Assembly: GCA_022803075.1 (NCBI GenBank)
Contig: JAFFTF010000005.1
Coordinates: 290,278 to 354,277, forward strand
Reading direction: 5' to 3'
Length of the DNA: 64,000 nt
From: Micrococcales bacterium 31B
Lineage (GTDB): Bacteria; Actinomycetota; Actinomycetes; Actinomycetales; Dermabacteraceae
The position numbers were made by a program, and so were the translations under genes. How positions within the stretch are numbered: the stretch's first letter is position 1; every line of letters starts with the position of its first letter. Of this stretch, positions 50,681 through 59,999 are shown in pieces. The notes below the pieces were generated by a model. That model did not search any database and was not told where the DNA came from. It was given only the letters and a program-made list of their open reading frames with translations.

Positions 50681-53600
50681 TTATCTGGCTTCCCTGGCCC
50701 CGTGCAGCCGGTCGAAGAACTGCTGGCCAGCGCGGGTCGGCAGCACCGTCTCGTCGCGGCGCTCCACCAAGCCCAGGTCGAGGGCGCGGACGATGGCTTC
50801 ATCGACCGCGGCCGCGGCGCCCGCGCTGCGCGGCGTGATCTTGAAGACCTTGAGGGCCGCTGCGGGGAGGTCGCTCTCGGCGAGGCCCCACGCGCCAAGC
50901 ACCGTGGAGACCACCGACGCGACGAGCTCGCTGGGGTGAATCTGCTCTATGCCGCGCTTGAACTCCGCGCTCGCGGCCCGCGGCGGCACGGGCGCGTCGT
51001 GCGCGGCACCGGCCGCCCACACGAACCCGTGCGCGTCGAGTTGCTCGGGCGAAACCTGACCGATGATCTCCCGCCTGCGCGACTCCACCAGGCGCTGCAC
51101 GCCGAAGCACGCGCCCACCAGTTTCGCGAAGCGCACCTCATGTACGGGGGATTCGACGTCCAGAATCTCCGCGATCACGGCGCGCACGGACTGCGCATTG
51201 CGGGGATGCCGCGCGATGTCCTTGACGCGCGTCGGCCCGCCCCGCACCGTGACCTCGAAGGGAGTGAACTCGGCGCGCGTGGCGTCGCCGCTGCGGTGCA
51301 CCACGGGGCCGGGCTGAACTGCGGGCTCCGAGTCCGGCTGTGAGTCGGGCTCCGAGTCCGGCTGTGAGTCGGGCTCCGAGTCCGGCTGTGAGTCGGTCTC
51401 CGAGTCCGGCTGTGGGTCCGGCTGCGGGTCCGGCTCCGAGCAGGCCTGTGGGTCGAGCTGCGAGTCGGCCTGTGCCCCGGGCTCCGAGTCGGGCCGAGCA
51501 TCCGGCTGGGCACCCTCGACCGCCGCACCCTCGACCGCCGCACCCCCCGCCAGTGCAGCCGCGTGGGCCTCGCGTAAACGGGCCACCACGGCGTCCGGGT
51601 CATTCAACCACTCGGGCAGCCACACGCGCTCGATGCCCGGCCACCCCATGATGCGGCGGAGCACCGCCTCGGGCAGGGCGTCGCGGTCGCCCGTGGTGCG
51701 CCGCGCCGCCCACTCGGGGCCGTCCAGCAACACGCCCACGAGCGGCGCACCGTCGTCGCCGAGCAGGGCGAGGTCCACCCGAAACGACGAGAGACCCACG
51801 TCGGTGGCGACGTCGAGGCCCGCCTCGCGGACGCGTGCCGCGACCTCGTCGCGATGCCGGTCGCGCACGACGTTCACGTGGCCGGAGTCGCGCAGCACGT
51901 CGGCGCCGCCACGCGCCATCTCCAGGTAGGCGCGCAGGTGTTGAACGCCCACCGAACTGGTCTCGGCGGTGCGCAGGTCTTCGGGCTCAAACGAGCAGAA
52001 CAGACGCACGAGCCGCCGAGCGCGCGTGATGGCCACGTTGAGGCGGCGCTCACCGCCCAGATAGTTGAGCGGCCCGAACTGCAACGGCAGGGTGCCGTTC
52101 GCGCGCTTCGAGAACGCCACCGAAAACAAGATCACGTCGCGCTCATCGCCCTGCACGTTCTCGAGGTTCTTCACGAACAGCCCCTCGCCGCCGCGTTGCG
52201 CGAGCGCGTCAAGAATGCGCTCATCCCCCGCGTCGAGCAGCAGCGATTCGATCAGCGAGCGCTGCTGCGCGTTGAACGTCACGATGCCGATCGAGGGCAG
52301 CGCACTCGGCGAGGCCGCGAACAGTCGCTGCACCTCGGCGACGATGGCCCGCGCCTCCTCGGGATTCGTGCGATGACCGGTGCCCGTCTCGCGAATAAAC
52401 GTGCCGTCCACGCGCACAAGATGCACGCCCAGGTCAGCGGCGTGCGGAGGCAGCGCGGCGGGAAAAGAGGCCAGCCGATGGTCGTAATACATGGAATTGC
52501 TGAACGCGATGAGGTCTTCGCTGCGGCTGCGGTAATGCCACGTCAACCAGCGTCGCCGCACGCGCGCCTGCACGGCCTCGGTGAGGATGCTCTCCTCGTC
52601 CGGCACCACCACTCCCTCATCAAACTCCATCGACTCGGCGTCGAACACGGTCTCGCCGAAGCTCGCGGGCGGCATCTGCCGGCTGTCGCCGACGATCACG
52701 GCCGAGCGCGCCCGCCCCAGCGCGCTGATCGAGTCGGCCACGCGAATCTGCGAGGCTTCGTCGAACACCACAATGTCGAAGGTCTGCGACCCGACGGGGA
52801 AGAACCGCGCCACCGAATCGGGGCTCACGAGCACGCACGGCATGATCTGCGTGATGAGGTCGCCGAACTGCTCCATCAGGGCGCGCACCTTGACGCCGCT
52901 GCGCTGCTTGTTGACCTCGCGCTGCAACAGACCGAGGCGACCGCGCGCCGTCTCTGCGGTGAAGGGCCGCGCGCGCAGGATCTCACCCGGCACCGCAGCC
53001 CGCAGGTGACTGCGCAGGGCCTCGAGCGAACCCGTGAACTGACCGACCAACTCGGTGTGCGCTCGCGCATCGAAGCGGGCCGCGCCGAATGCCTGCACCC
53101 GCTCGCGGCCCGAGGCGAGCGCCAGCCCCTGATCGAACGCCGTGACCGCCGCCGCGGGTGGCAGCGCCCCCGTGAGCAGCCGCTCGGCACCCTCGGGCCC
53201 GGTCGCGGCGGCGAGGGCGGACGCGAGGTCCACCAGTTCCAGCCACGCCCCCAGCGATTGCTCCCCGCCCGCGCTGCGCGCCATCTCGGTGCCCTGCCAC
53301 AGCTCGAAGAGCGAGCCCTCACCCACCCAACGCGCGAAGGCCTGCGCACCGTGGGGGCTGAAGCTTTCGAGGTCGAGCAGGGCGCTGTGCACCTCGGCGA
53401 GCGCGCTCACCTCGACGGCATTGAGGGGTTCGAGCGCGGCCCGCAAGCGCCGCACCGCCTCGGGCCCGGTGCCGAGCAGCGCCGTAAAGGGGTGATCGTC
53501 GCCGCGCACGGCGGCGAGGGCGCGCAGGGCCTCCGTTTCGTCGAGCACGTGGCGCTGACTCGCCGAATCGAAGGGGTTCCACCCCGGAATAGCACTGAGG

Positions 53601-56600
53601 TGCAGGCCGGCGGCAAGTTCGGGGGCGAGCGCCAGCATGGTGTCGCGGTCGGCGACCAGGGCCTCCACCAGCGCCGGCAGATCACCCGGCCGCACGTCAA
53701 CGCCCGGCAGCAGGTACTTCGCGACGGGCGCGAACGCCTCCACGAGGCGACGCTTGCGACCAAACCAACTGGACACCTTGGCGGCCGCGACATTGGCATG
53801 CACGAGGTCGAGGGGCAGGTCGAGAACCTGCGTTTGCAGGAGGTCGCGCCACGCTCGTGGCCGCGCGGCAAACTCGCCCACGGTGCTCAGGTACTGGCTG
53901 CAGGCCTCCTCCCAGCGGGGCGTGCCCGCCGCGGCGACGGCCTCGCAGGCGGGTTCCGTGCCCCGGGCCACCGCCAGTAGGGCGGCCAGGTGCCGGGCGG
54001 TGCCAAAGGTGCCCGCGGGCGTCCGAAAAATACTGGGCGAAACCTGTGCGAGGGCCACCGTGACGCGCTGCGCGGCACCCACGATGGCGGCCGGCAGGGC
54101 ACCCGGATACCGCACGAAACCCCATGGGTGCCCCGGTTCGGGGCGGGCCCGGTAGGCCACCTCGTGCAGGCTCGCGAGGCGCGAACGCAGGCCGCGCACC
54201 TGCTCGGAGTCGGCCGCGGCGACCCAGGCCGGGTCCACCGGCAGCGGCTCCGCGGACCCCGCCTGGCCCTCGTAGGCGAGGGCGCGCGTGCGCGAGGAAT
54301 ACAGCGAGAGTCCCGCACCGTTGGTGGCGTGCAGTCCCTGCGCGTAGGCTGCGAGCTGCCCGCGCGCACCGCGCAGGAGTTCCGCCTGCACGTGCAGGTC
54401 GTCGGCATCAAGCTGCACGGTGTGTTCGAGCGCCGCCTTCACCTGGCGGCGCACCGCGGCGGGGTTGGCGTTCTTATCGTGCAGGTCGAGCGCGAAGACG
54501 CCGAGCCCCACCGCCTCGAGGCGCGAGCTCACCACCTCGAGGGCGGCGCGCTTCTCGGCCACGAACAGCACGGTCTTTCCGGTGGCGAGGGCGCGCGTGA
54601 GCAGGTTGGTGATGGTCTGCGACTTGCCGGTGCCGGGAGGGCCCTCCAGCACAAACGAATTGCCCTGCACGGCGGCGGCAATGGCGTCGAGTTGGGACGC
54701 GTCGGCGGGTATCGGGCAGGCGGCATCGAGTTCGTCGAGGTCGGCGGGAGTCGGCTGCGCGGGCGGGGCGGGGTCCTCGAACGGTTCGGTGGGAGTCTCG
54801 ATCAGGTGCCGCACGAGCGGCGCCGCGGCGAGTTGCTCCCAGTGGTCCTCCAGGTCGCGCCACAGTCGATACTTGTCGAACTGCAAGATGGCGAGGTGCG
54901 CTGACTCCTCCACGAAACCGGCGAGGCCGCCCTGCACGAGGGCTACGCGCAGGGCCGCAAACGCCTCCTCCAGGTGCGGGGTCTCCCCCACGAGCGCCGC
55001 CTCAAACTCGGGCACGCGCAGCTTGAACTCGTGCTGCAGCTTCTCGAGCAGGCAGTAGTTGGGCGTGAGGGCATCGGCGGCATCGAGGGTGATGGTGAAG
55101 CGGTCGCGCTCGCCCGACAGGTGGATCGGCACGAGCGCCAGCGGAGACACCAGGTCGCGGCCTTCGAATCTCCAGTGCAACGTGCCGAGCGCGAGATAGA
55201 GATTGTTCGCCCCCGTCTCTTCGTGCACGGTGCGGGCGCGATACGCGAGTTGGCGCAGCGCCCTGATCATCTGGGGGCGCGTGAGGCTCGTGTAGACGCT
55301 CGCGTTCTGGTCGAAGGCTTGGCGGCGAAACTCGGGCGGCAGGTCGAGCACGCTCTCTATGCCGCGCTCGCGTTCGATGCTGCCAAGGTCGTCGGCCGCC
55401 CTGAGGCTCACGCCCCGCTCGGCGGCGAGCCGCTGTTCGAGCGCTACCAGCAGGCCGGGCGCCGTGCCGAGCGTGATTGCTGCCCGCTCCGAGAAATGAA
55501 TGAGGCGATTGCGCAGGCTGAGGTCGAGCAGGGTGTTCTTCCACAGGTGGACGCGCGGGGGCACGTTGGCACGCTCGCCCAGACCCGCGCGGGTGCTGCG
55601 GGTCGCGCCGCCGGGGTCATGGTCGGCGGCGAGGTAGGCTTGCGGCACGTAGTCGCTCACGCTGACGCCACCGGCGGCGTCGCGGGTGACGGCGGGCAGG
55701 GGTAGCACCCCGGAGAGACGCAGTTGGTAAAGGTCGAGCACCGTGTCGGCGGGGGTGGCGCTGAGACCCGGCCCCGCGGCGTCCGGCCCGAGCGTGGTGC
55801 CGCTGAGGTGCGCGGACACGGCGCGGGCATGAAAGTCGCGGTTCGCGAACGCGGCGGCCTTGTCGCGGCGGGTGAGCGCCGTGGTTTCGATGCCGCGCAG
55901 CAGGCCGATGTCGAGCGCATTGCGGAGCATTCCAAGGTCGTCGCCGACCGTGACGCCAAGGCTGGATTCGCGGCGGAAGTAGCACAGTTGCGCGTGACGG
56001 TTCGACAGCACGATGACGGTGTTCAGCGACACCTGTTCGAGCGCGGCGGCGAGCAGCAGCGTCGTGTCGAGACAGGTGCCTACGCGCTGGCCGAGCACCT
56101 CGCTGGGCGTGCGCACTTTCTGCCCGTAGGTGTCCCAGCCGGCGGGCGGGTTCGAGTAGTCGAGGTCGCGGGCACGCAGCGTCTCGTAGATCGCCGCGAC
56201 CACCTGGTCGACGCGCTCGGGATCGGACTGATATCCGCTGGTGGCGCCGCTGCCCGTGTCGCGCGCGAGCCGCTCGCGCGCCTCGGCCAGGACCCCGGCG
56301 AGCGCGGGGTCGTTCGGCATCACGTGCGCCGCGAGCAGTTCGTAGGCTAGGTGGGAGTGCTCGGGGTCGAACAACCACTGGCCGCCCGCGAGCACGTCGA
56401 GGTCGAGAGAGCCGGACGCGAGGGGGGTCGGGTCGGCTGCCTCCCCCGCGGCTGCCGGGGTGGTCGCGTCGAACAGGTGCACATCGAGTCGGCCGGGGCG
56501 GCGCTCTTCGATGGCGGCGAGGCGCGAGGCGTCGAGCCGTACGCGCGGGTCGCGCACGACGCAGTCTCCCGCGGCGCCCGTCGCGAGGTGGGTTTCGAAG

Positions 56601-57949
56601 GGGAGGGTCAGCGCGGTGTCGCGGTCCCTCAGGGTGATGCGCACGCGCACGTCGGTCACGCCCGCGGGGAGGCCGGTCGCGCGCACCTCGTGGACGAGCG
56701 GCACGCGATTGTGAGCCATGGCGTGGTTGACGACCGTCTTGGCGGTGACGGTGAGCGTGACGCCCGACTGGGTGAGGGTGAGGGTCTGGGGCTGCAGGAG
56801 GCCGCCGATGCGGCGGCCCGCGCGGTCGGCGGTCTCGGTGGGGTCGGCGGGCTGCGCGGGGTCGGCGGGCTGCGCGGGGTCGGCGGGCTCGGCAGGCTCG
56901 GTGGGTGTGGCCCGCTCGCCCGGGTCGGCCCCCTCGACGACCTGTCCACCGTGACCGCCGGCCTCAGCACTCGGAACGAGGTCCACGTGCTCAACACCGA
57001 GGTCGCCCCACTCCACGCCGAGTACCTCGGGCCAGGTGTGCGCACCGTCGTGTTCGTCAAAGCGCACGGTCGCCAGCAGCGCCGCCACCGCGGGTATCGC
57101 GTTGTCTGGCGGGGTGCCGCACCGCTCAATCGCGGCGTACACCCCGTCGAGTAGCGCCTCATGGGCCGCGTGTACGGCCGTCACGGAAAGGCCAAGGTAC
57201 CGCGCGAGCGTCCGCGCGTCGTCCGCACTGCCCCGCCCCAGGGTGTCGTCGCACAGGGCACGCGCAATGCACGCGAGATAGTCCACGCTGCGCGCGGGCA
57301 GGTTCGGGTCGACGAGCAGCGTCGCGAACTCGTCGAGCCAGCCGCGCTGCGCGAGCGCCACGTGGCGTCGGGTCACGCCCGGGTCGTGATCAGGGTGCGT
57401 GAACGCGTGCGGCCACTCGACCCGTGCGCTGCGCGAGCATTCCAGGCTCCAGGCCGCGCTCGAATGCAGCGCACGCACGAGCATTTGGCCGATCACGGCG
57501 ACGCCGCGCGCCTCGTCGAGAGCGGTCACGTGCTCCGGCGGCATGACGCCGAGGCGACGCAGCGAGGCGTCGAGCCCCGCCACCGCGAGCTTGTTGATGG
57601 CGTGGGTGCGCACATCGAGCGGCGCGGGCACCTCGACGTCGTAACCGGCCCGCGCGAACTCGGCGTGGAGCGTGCGCTTCACCAGTTCAGCGTCGAAGGC
57701 GAGAATCGCGCGCCCGCGCATCTGGTCCATGAGGGTCGCCGCGGCGTCCGCGAAGGTGGGCGCCGCAGCCTGATCGGCCGCCGTGATGCCGCGCGGCAGG
57801 GGTCGCGACGTGTCGCCGCGCAGCACGCTCGACCATTCCCCTTCGATGCTGCCATCCTGCGCGAGGCCGACGACGGCCACCTCAACGGCGCGATCCTCGG
57901 TCTCGGGCACCAGCCCGGTAGTACGTAGCGTGACGATCGCGTAGTGCAT
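50681..57949 (-). CDS. Giant DUF4011/SF1-helicase/Vsr-like nuclease/DUF3320 fusion protein, probable anti-phage factor
   Basis: A 2422-residue cytoplasmic protein. Domain order: (1) residues 1-160 DnaQ-like exonuclease fold with catalytic DxE replaced (IVTLRTTGL in place of DxETTGL) but FDAELVKRTL and LDEARG retained; (2) helical region and Pro/Ala/Asp repeat linker near 350-370; (3) transglutaminase-like segment near 570-660 with GTCLD (Cys626) and a His in NRHAQL; (4) DUF4011 from ~800 (LWKNTLLDLSLRNRLIHF); (5) SF1 helicase with Walker A EGPPGTGKS (Lys1109), Walker B FDEAS (Asp1730), GDSRQMPP, QGDERDVILFSVAFSK and LNVAITRARR; (6) Vsr/MTES_1575-like nuclease near 2020-2115 with FRVDLAL (Asp2059) and VLLDGPEW (Asp2076), lacking the usual Glu; (7) Asp/Ser/Gln/Pro repeat; (8) DUF3320 near 2250-2310; (9) C-terminal winged-helix-like part. 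Helicase-nuclease proteins of this kind occur in defence islands. Confidence 0.9.
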   Translation of the reverse strand: MHYAIVTLRTTGLVPETEDRAVEVAVVGLAQDGSIEGEWSSVLRGDTSRPLPRGITAADQAAAPTFADAAATLMDQMRGRAILAFDAELVKRTLHAEFARAGYDVEVPAPLDVRTHAINKLAVAGLDASLRRLGVMPPEHVTALDEARGVAVIGQMLVRALHSSAAWSLECSRSARVEWPHAFTHPDHDPGVTRRHVALAQRGWLDEFATLLVDPNLPARSVDYLACIARALCDDTLGRGSADDARTLARYLGLSVTAVHAAHEALLDGVYAAIERCGTPPDNAIPAVAALLATVRFDEHDGAHTWPEVLGVEWGDLGVEHVDLVPSAEAGGHGGQVVEGADPGERATPTEPAEPADPAQPADPAQPADPTETADRAGRRIGGLLQPQTLTLTQSGVTLTVTAKTVVNHAMAHNRVPLVHEVRATGLPAGVTDVRVRITLRDRDTALTLPFETHLATGAAGDCVVRDPRVRLDASRLAAIEERRPGRLDVHLFDATTPAAAGEAADPTPLASGSLDLDVLAGGQWLFDPEHSHLAYELLAAHVMPNDPALAGVLAEARERLARDTGSGATSGYQSDPERVDQVVAAIYETLRARDLDYSNPPAGWDTYGQKVRTPSEVLGQRVGTCLDTTLLLAAALEQVSLNTVIVLSNRHAQLCYFRRESSLGVTVGDDLGMLRNALDIGLLRGIETTALTRRDKAAAFANRDFHARAVSAHLSGTTLGPDAAGPGLSATPADTVLDLYQLRLSGVLPLPAVTRDAAGGVSVSDYVPQAYLAADHDPGGATRSTRAGLGERANVPPRVHLWKNTLLDLSLRNRLIHFSERAAITLGTAPGLLVALEQRLAAERGVSLRAADDLGSIERERGIESVLDLPPEFRRQAFDQNASVYTSLTRPQMIRALRQLAYRARTVHEETGANNLYLALGTLHWRFEGRDLVSPLALVPIHLSGERDRFTITLDAADALTPNYCLLEKLQHEFKLRVPEFEAALVGETPHLEEAFAALRVALVQGGLAGFVEESAHLAILQFDKYRLWRDLEDHWEQLAAAPLVRHLIETPTEPFEDPAPPAQPTPADLDELDAACPIPADASQLDAIAAAVQGNSFVLEGPPGTGKSQTITNLLTRALATGKTVLFVAEKRAALEVVSSRLEAVGLGVFALDLHDKNANPAAVRRQVKAALEHTVQLDADDLHVQAELLRGARGQLAAYAQGLHATNGAGLSLYSSRTRALAYEGQAGSAEPLPVDPAWVAAADSEQVRGLRSRLASLHEVAYRARPEPGHPWGFVRYPGALPAAIVGAAQRVTVALAQVSPSIFRTPAGTFGTARHLAALLAVARGTEPACEAVAAAGTPRWEEACSQYLSTVGEFAARPRAWRDLLQTQVLDLPLDLVHANVAAAKVSSWFGRKRRLVEAFAPVAKYLLPGVDVRPGDLPALVEALVADRDTMLALAPELAAGLHLSAIPGWNPFDSASQRHVLDETEALRALAAVRGDDHPFTALLGTGPEAVRRLRAALEPLNAVEVSALAEVHSALLDLESFSPHGAQAFARWVGEGSLFELWQGTEMARSAGGEQSLGAWLELVDLASALAAATGPEGAERLLTGALPPAAAVTAFDQGLALASGRERVQAFGAARFDARAHTELVGQFTGSLEALRSHLRAAVPGEILRARPFTAETARGRLGLLQREVNKQRSGVKVRALMEQFGDLITQIMPCVLVSPDSVARFFPVGSQTFDIVVFDEASQIRVADSISALGRARSAVIVGDSRQMPPASFGETVFDAESMEFDEGVVVPDEESILTEAVQARVRRRWLTWHYRSRSEDLIAFSNSMYYDHRLASFPAALPPHAADLGVHLVRVDGTFIRETGTGHRTNPEEARAIVAEVQRLFAASPSALPSIGIVTFNAQQRSLIESLLLDAGDERILDALAQRGGEGLFVKNLENVQGDERDVILFSVAFSKRANGTLPLQFGPLNYLGGERRLNVAITRARRLVRLFCSFEPEDLRTAETSSVGVQHLRAYLEMARGGADVLRDSGHVNVVRDRHRDEVAARVREAGLDVATDVGLSSFRVDLALLGDDGAPLVGVLLDGPEWAARRTTGDRDALPEAVLRRIMGWPGIERVWLPEWLNDPDAVVARLREAHAAALAGGAAVEGAAVEGAQPDARPDSEPGAQADSQLDPQACSEPDPQPDPQPDSETDSQPDSEPDSQPDSEPDSQPDSEPAVQPGPVVHRSGDATRAEFTPFEVTVRGGPTRVKDIARHPRNAQSVRAVIAEILDVESPVHEVRFAKLVGACFGVQRLVESRRREIIGQVSPEQLDAHGFVWAAGAAHDAPVPPRAASAEFKRGIEQIHPSELVASVVSTVLGAWGLAESDLPAAALKVFKITPRSAGAAAAVDEAIVRALDLGLVERRDETVLPTRAGQQFFDRLHGAREAR
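51322..51440. repeat. 24-bp tandem repeat encoding DSEPDSQP
   Basis: About four near-identical 24-bp units plus degenerate copies separate the nuclease-like domain from DUF3320 in the giant helicase. They form an acidic flexible linker of some 50 residues. Confidence 0.9.
56840..56900. repeat. 18-bp repeat encoding ADPAQP/AEPADP
   Basis: Two exact and two degenerate 18-bp copies (core GGCGGGCTGCGCGGGGTC) in the linker after the N-terminal exonuclease-like region of the giant helicase. Confidence 0.85.
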
Positions 57950-58022
57950 GTGCTCCCCTGTGAACCCTGCGCGCGGCCCGTTCCGGTACCCCCGGCCGCA
58001 CAGACTACGAGTTTAGCGTCAG

Positions 58023-59078
58023 TTAGAACTGTGCCAGCTGCCAGCGCAGGTGTCCCTCGGTGGGTGACTGCACGGGCAGGAACGACGCCTCGCGGAACCG
58101 CCGCGACGCCGCCGTGGCCGACATGAACCCCGCGCCGCCGGCGAGAGAGACCTCGAGTCGGGCCGCCTCGCCCGCGACCAGTGCCGCGTCGAGACGCAGC
58201 TGAATGAGGTCCCGCAGGCCGACCTGATCAGCGAGCGCGAGGGCCCGGCGCAGTCGCTGCACGACGAGCATGACCTTGGCCGCCACCTGCGAATAGGTCT
58301 GCCGCAGGCCCGCGTTGTCACGCTTTTCGACGTTGACTCCGCTGCACTTGACCGACACCTCGGCGAGGCCCGCGCAAAACGCGGTTTGTAGCAGCAGGTA
58401 GGTGGGGCGAAACTCCTCGGCGAACGCCGCGAAGTGCTGATTCAAGATGTTCTCGGCGGGCACCACGGCGTTGCTGAACGTGACGCTCCCCGAGCGGGTG
58501 CCGTTTAGCGCAATGAGGCCGCTCACGTGCCGCACCGCGATGCCGGGCTGCGTGACACGCGCCCACATCGCGACCGTGTCTCCCGTCGTGAGCAACACGG
58601 GGAACACGATCACGGCGTCGCTAAACAGGTTCGAGGCCCAGTCGATGGTGCCCAGCAGGTGCACCTCGCCGCCGCGCACCTCGCCCCGCACGGGCAGGTC
58701 TTCGAGCCCGTCGAGGCCCTTGAGCCCCATCGCCATGGCGTTGGAGCCGATCACCTCGCCCGTGCGCAGCTGTGCGAACACCGCGCGGCCCTCGGCCGAG
58801 AGCCGACTGCGCGCGAACAGGTCGAGCACCACGCGATGCCCCCAGAACGAGAATGCGCTGGAAAGGCACTCACCCGAGACATCCGCGAGCAGCGAGGCGA
58901 TCTCTTCGAGGCCGCTGTTGCCGTGCGGGTCGTGGAGCCGCTGCTCCACGCCCACGTCGAGCAAGCCGTTGCCGCCGAGAAAGGTGAGCCCGGGGCGCAC
59001 GTCGACGCTCTCCTGGTCCAACTGTGGCGCCCGCCGCGCGAAGTATTCGGCGACGGAGGCCATCGAGGGGGTGCTCAC
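58023..59078 (-). CDS. Acyl-CoA dehydrogenase-like flavoprotein
   Basis: A 351-residue protein of the acyl-CoA dehydrogenase superfamily. The N-terminal helical domain includes DPHGNSGLEEIASLLADVSGECLSSAFSFWGHR. The middle beta domain begins GSNAMAMGLKGLDGL and contains VHLLGTIDWASNLFSDAVIVFPVL and GSVTFSNAVVPAENIL, the standard flavin/substrate-binding strands. The C-terminal helical domain ends SPTEGHLRWQLAQF. It is slightly shorter than usual. It starts with GTG 3 bp after metF and is the last gene of the metE-metF unit; a role in sulfur or methionine metabolism is inferred only from that. A desulfurisation-type monooxygenase of the same fold is an alternative. Confidence 0.85.
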   Translation of the reverse strand: MSTPSMASVAEYFARRAPQLDQESVDVRPGLTFLGGNGLLDVGVEQRLHDPHGNSGLEEIASLLADVSGECLSSAFSFWGHRVVLDLFARSRLSAEGRAVFAQLRTGEVIGSNAMAMGLKGLDGLEDLPVRGEVRGGEVHLLGTIDWASNLFSDAVIVFPVLLTTGDTVAMWARVTQPGIAVRHVSGLIALNGTRSGSVTFSNAVVPAENILNQHFAAFAEEFRPTYLLLQTAFCAGLAEVSVKCSGVNVEKRDNAGLRQTYSQVAAKVMLVVQRLRRALALADQVGLRDLIQLRLDAALVAGEAARLEVSLAGGAGFMSATAASRRFREASFLPVQSPTEGHLRWQLAQF

Positions 59079-59081
59079 ACG

Positions 59082-59996
59082 CTATCCAATCCGGTACTGG
59101 GCCTGCCGCGTAAACGGGTAGTAGCCGAGTTCGTCCAACAGAATGAACAGCGTACTGGCGCGGTTGTTGGGGAAGAAATGTAGCCATTCAACCCCGTTCA
59201 CAATGAGATCGCGCGCGATCTTCAGCGCGAGCTCGACGCCCAGTTCGCCGGTCGCTTTGCAGTCGTCGCGATACTTCTCGAAGCGCGCCATGACGTCCGC
59301 CGGGGCGGGCTGCCCCGAGAGCTGCAACATGCGCTGCAGGCCCGCCCACGAGGTGATCGGCATGATGCCCGGCAGCACGGGAATGTCGAGCCCCTGCTGC
59401 GCGTACCGGTCGCGCATGCGCACGAACGAGTCGGCGCTGAACAGCATCTGCGACACTCCGAAGTCGGCCCCGGCCCGCACCTTGGTGGCGAAGTGCGCGT
59501 CGTCCTCGGCGTGGGTTTCGAAGCGCGGGTGCTTGTCGGGAAAAGCGGCCACGCCCACGCAGAAGCGATGCTTCTCTTTCGCCAGGGCGAGCAGCTCATT
59601 GGCGGAGTTGATGCCGCCGGGGGTGGGCTCCCACGTGCCCTCCTGGCCCGCCGCGACGCCCTTCGGGTCGCCGCGCACCACCAGCACGTTGTGAACGTAC
59701 GCGGCGGCGTAGCGCGCCATGATGTCTTCGAGTTCCTCACGGGTCTGACCGACGGCCGTCAGGTGCGCCACGGGGGTCAGGGAGGTCTCCTTGGCGATGC
59801 GCTCGGTGACGCGTACGGTGCGGTCGCGGTTGGTACCGCCCGCACCGTACGTCACCGAGACGAAGCCCGGGCGACGCGACTCGAGGTAGCGAATGGTGCT
59901 CCACAAGTTTTGTTCGCCCAGGTCATCGCGTGGTGGAAAGAATTCCACCGAGAAGTTCTTCCCGCCCCGACGCATCAGTTGGGGTAGGTACTCCAT
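59082..59996 (-). CDS. metF: 5,10-methylenetetrahydrofolate reductase
   Basis: FAD enzyme reducing methylene-THF to methyl-THF, the methyl donor for MetE. 304 residues. Motifs: FSVEFFPPRDD near residue 18 (catalytic Glu), FVSVTYGAGGTNRDRT, LTAVGQTREEL, NVLVVRGDPKGVAAGQE, FCVGVAAFPDKHPRF, KVRAGADFGVSQMLFSADSF, PGIMPITSWAGLQRML and GVEWLHFFPNNRA. It lies 3 bp after metE, so both enzymes of the final methionine step are co-expressed. Confidence 0.96.
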   Translation of the reverse strand: MEYLPQLMRRGGKNFSVEFFPPRDDLGEQNLWSTIRYLESRRPGFVSVTYGAGGTNRDRTVRVTERIAKETSLTPVAHLTAVGQTREELEDIMARYAAAYVHNVLVVRGDPKGVAAGQEGTWEPTPGGINSANELLALAKEKHRFCVGVAAFPDKHPRFETHAEDDAHFATKVRAGADFGVSQMLFSADSFVRMRDRYAQQGLDIPVLPGIMPITSWAGLQRMLQLSGQPAPADVMARFEKYRDDCKATGELGVELALKIARDLIVNGVEWLHFFPNNRASTLFILLDELGYYPFTRQAQYRIG

Positions 59997-59999
59997 GAG

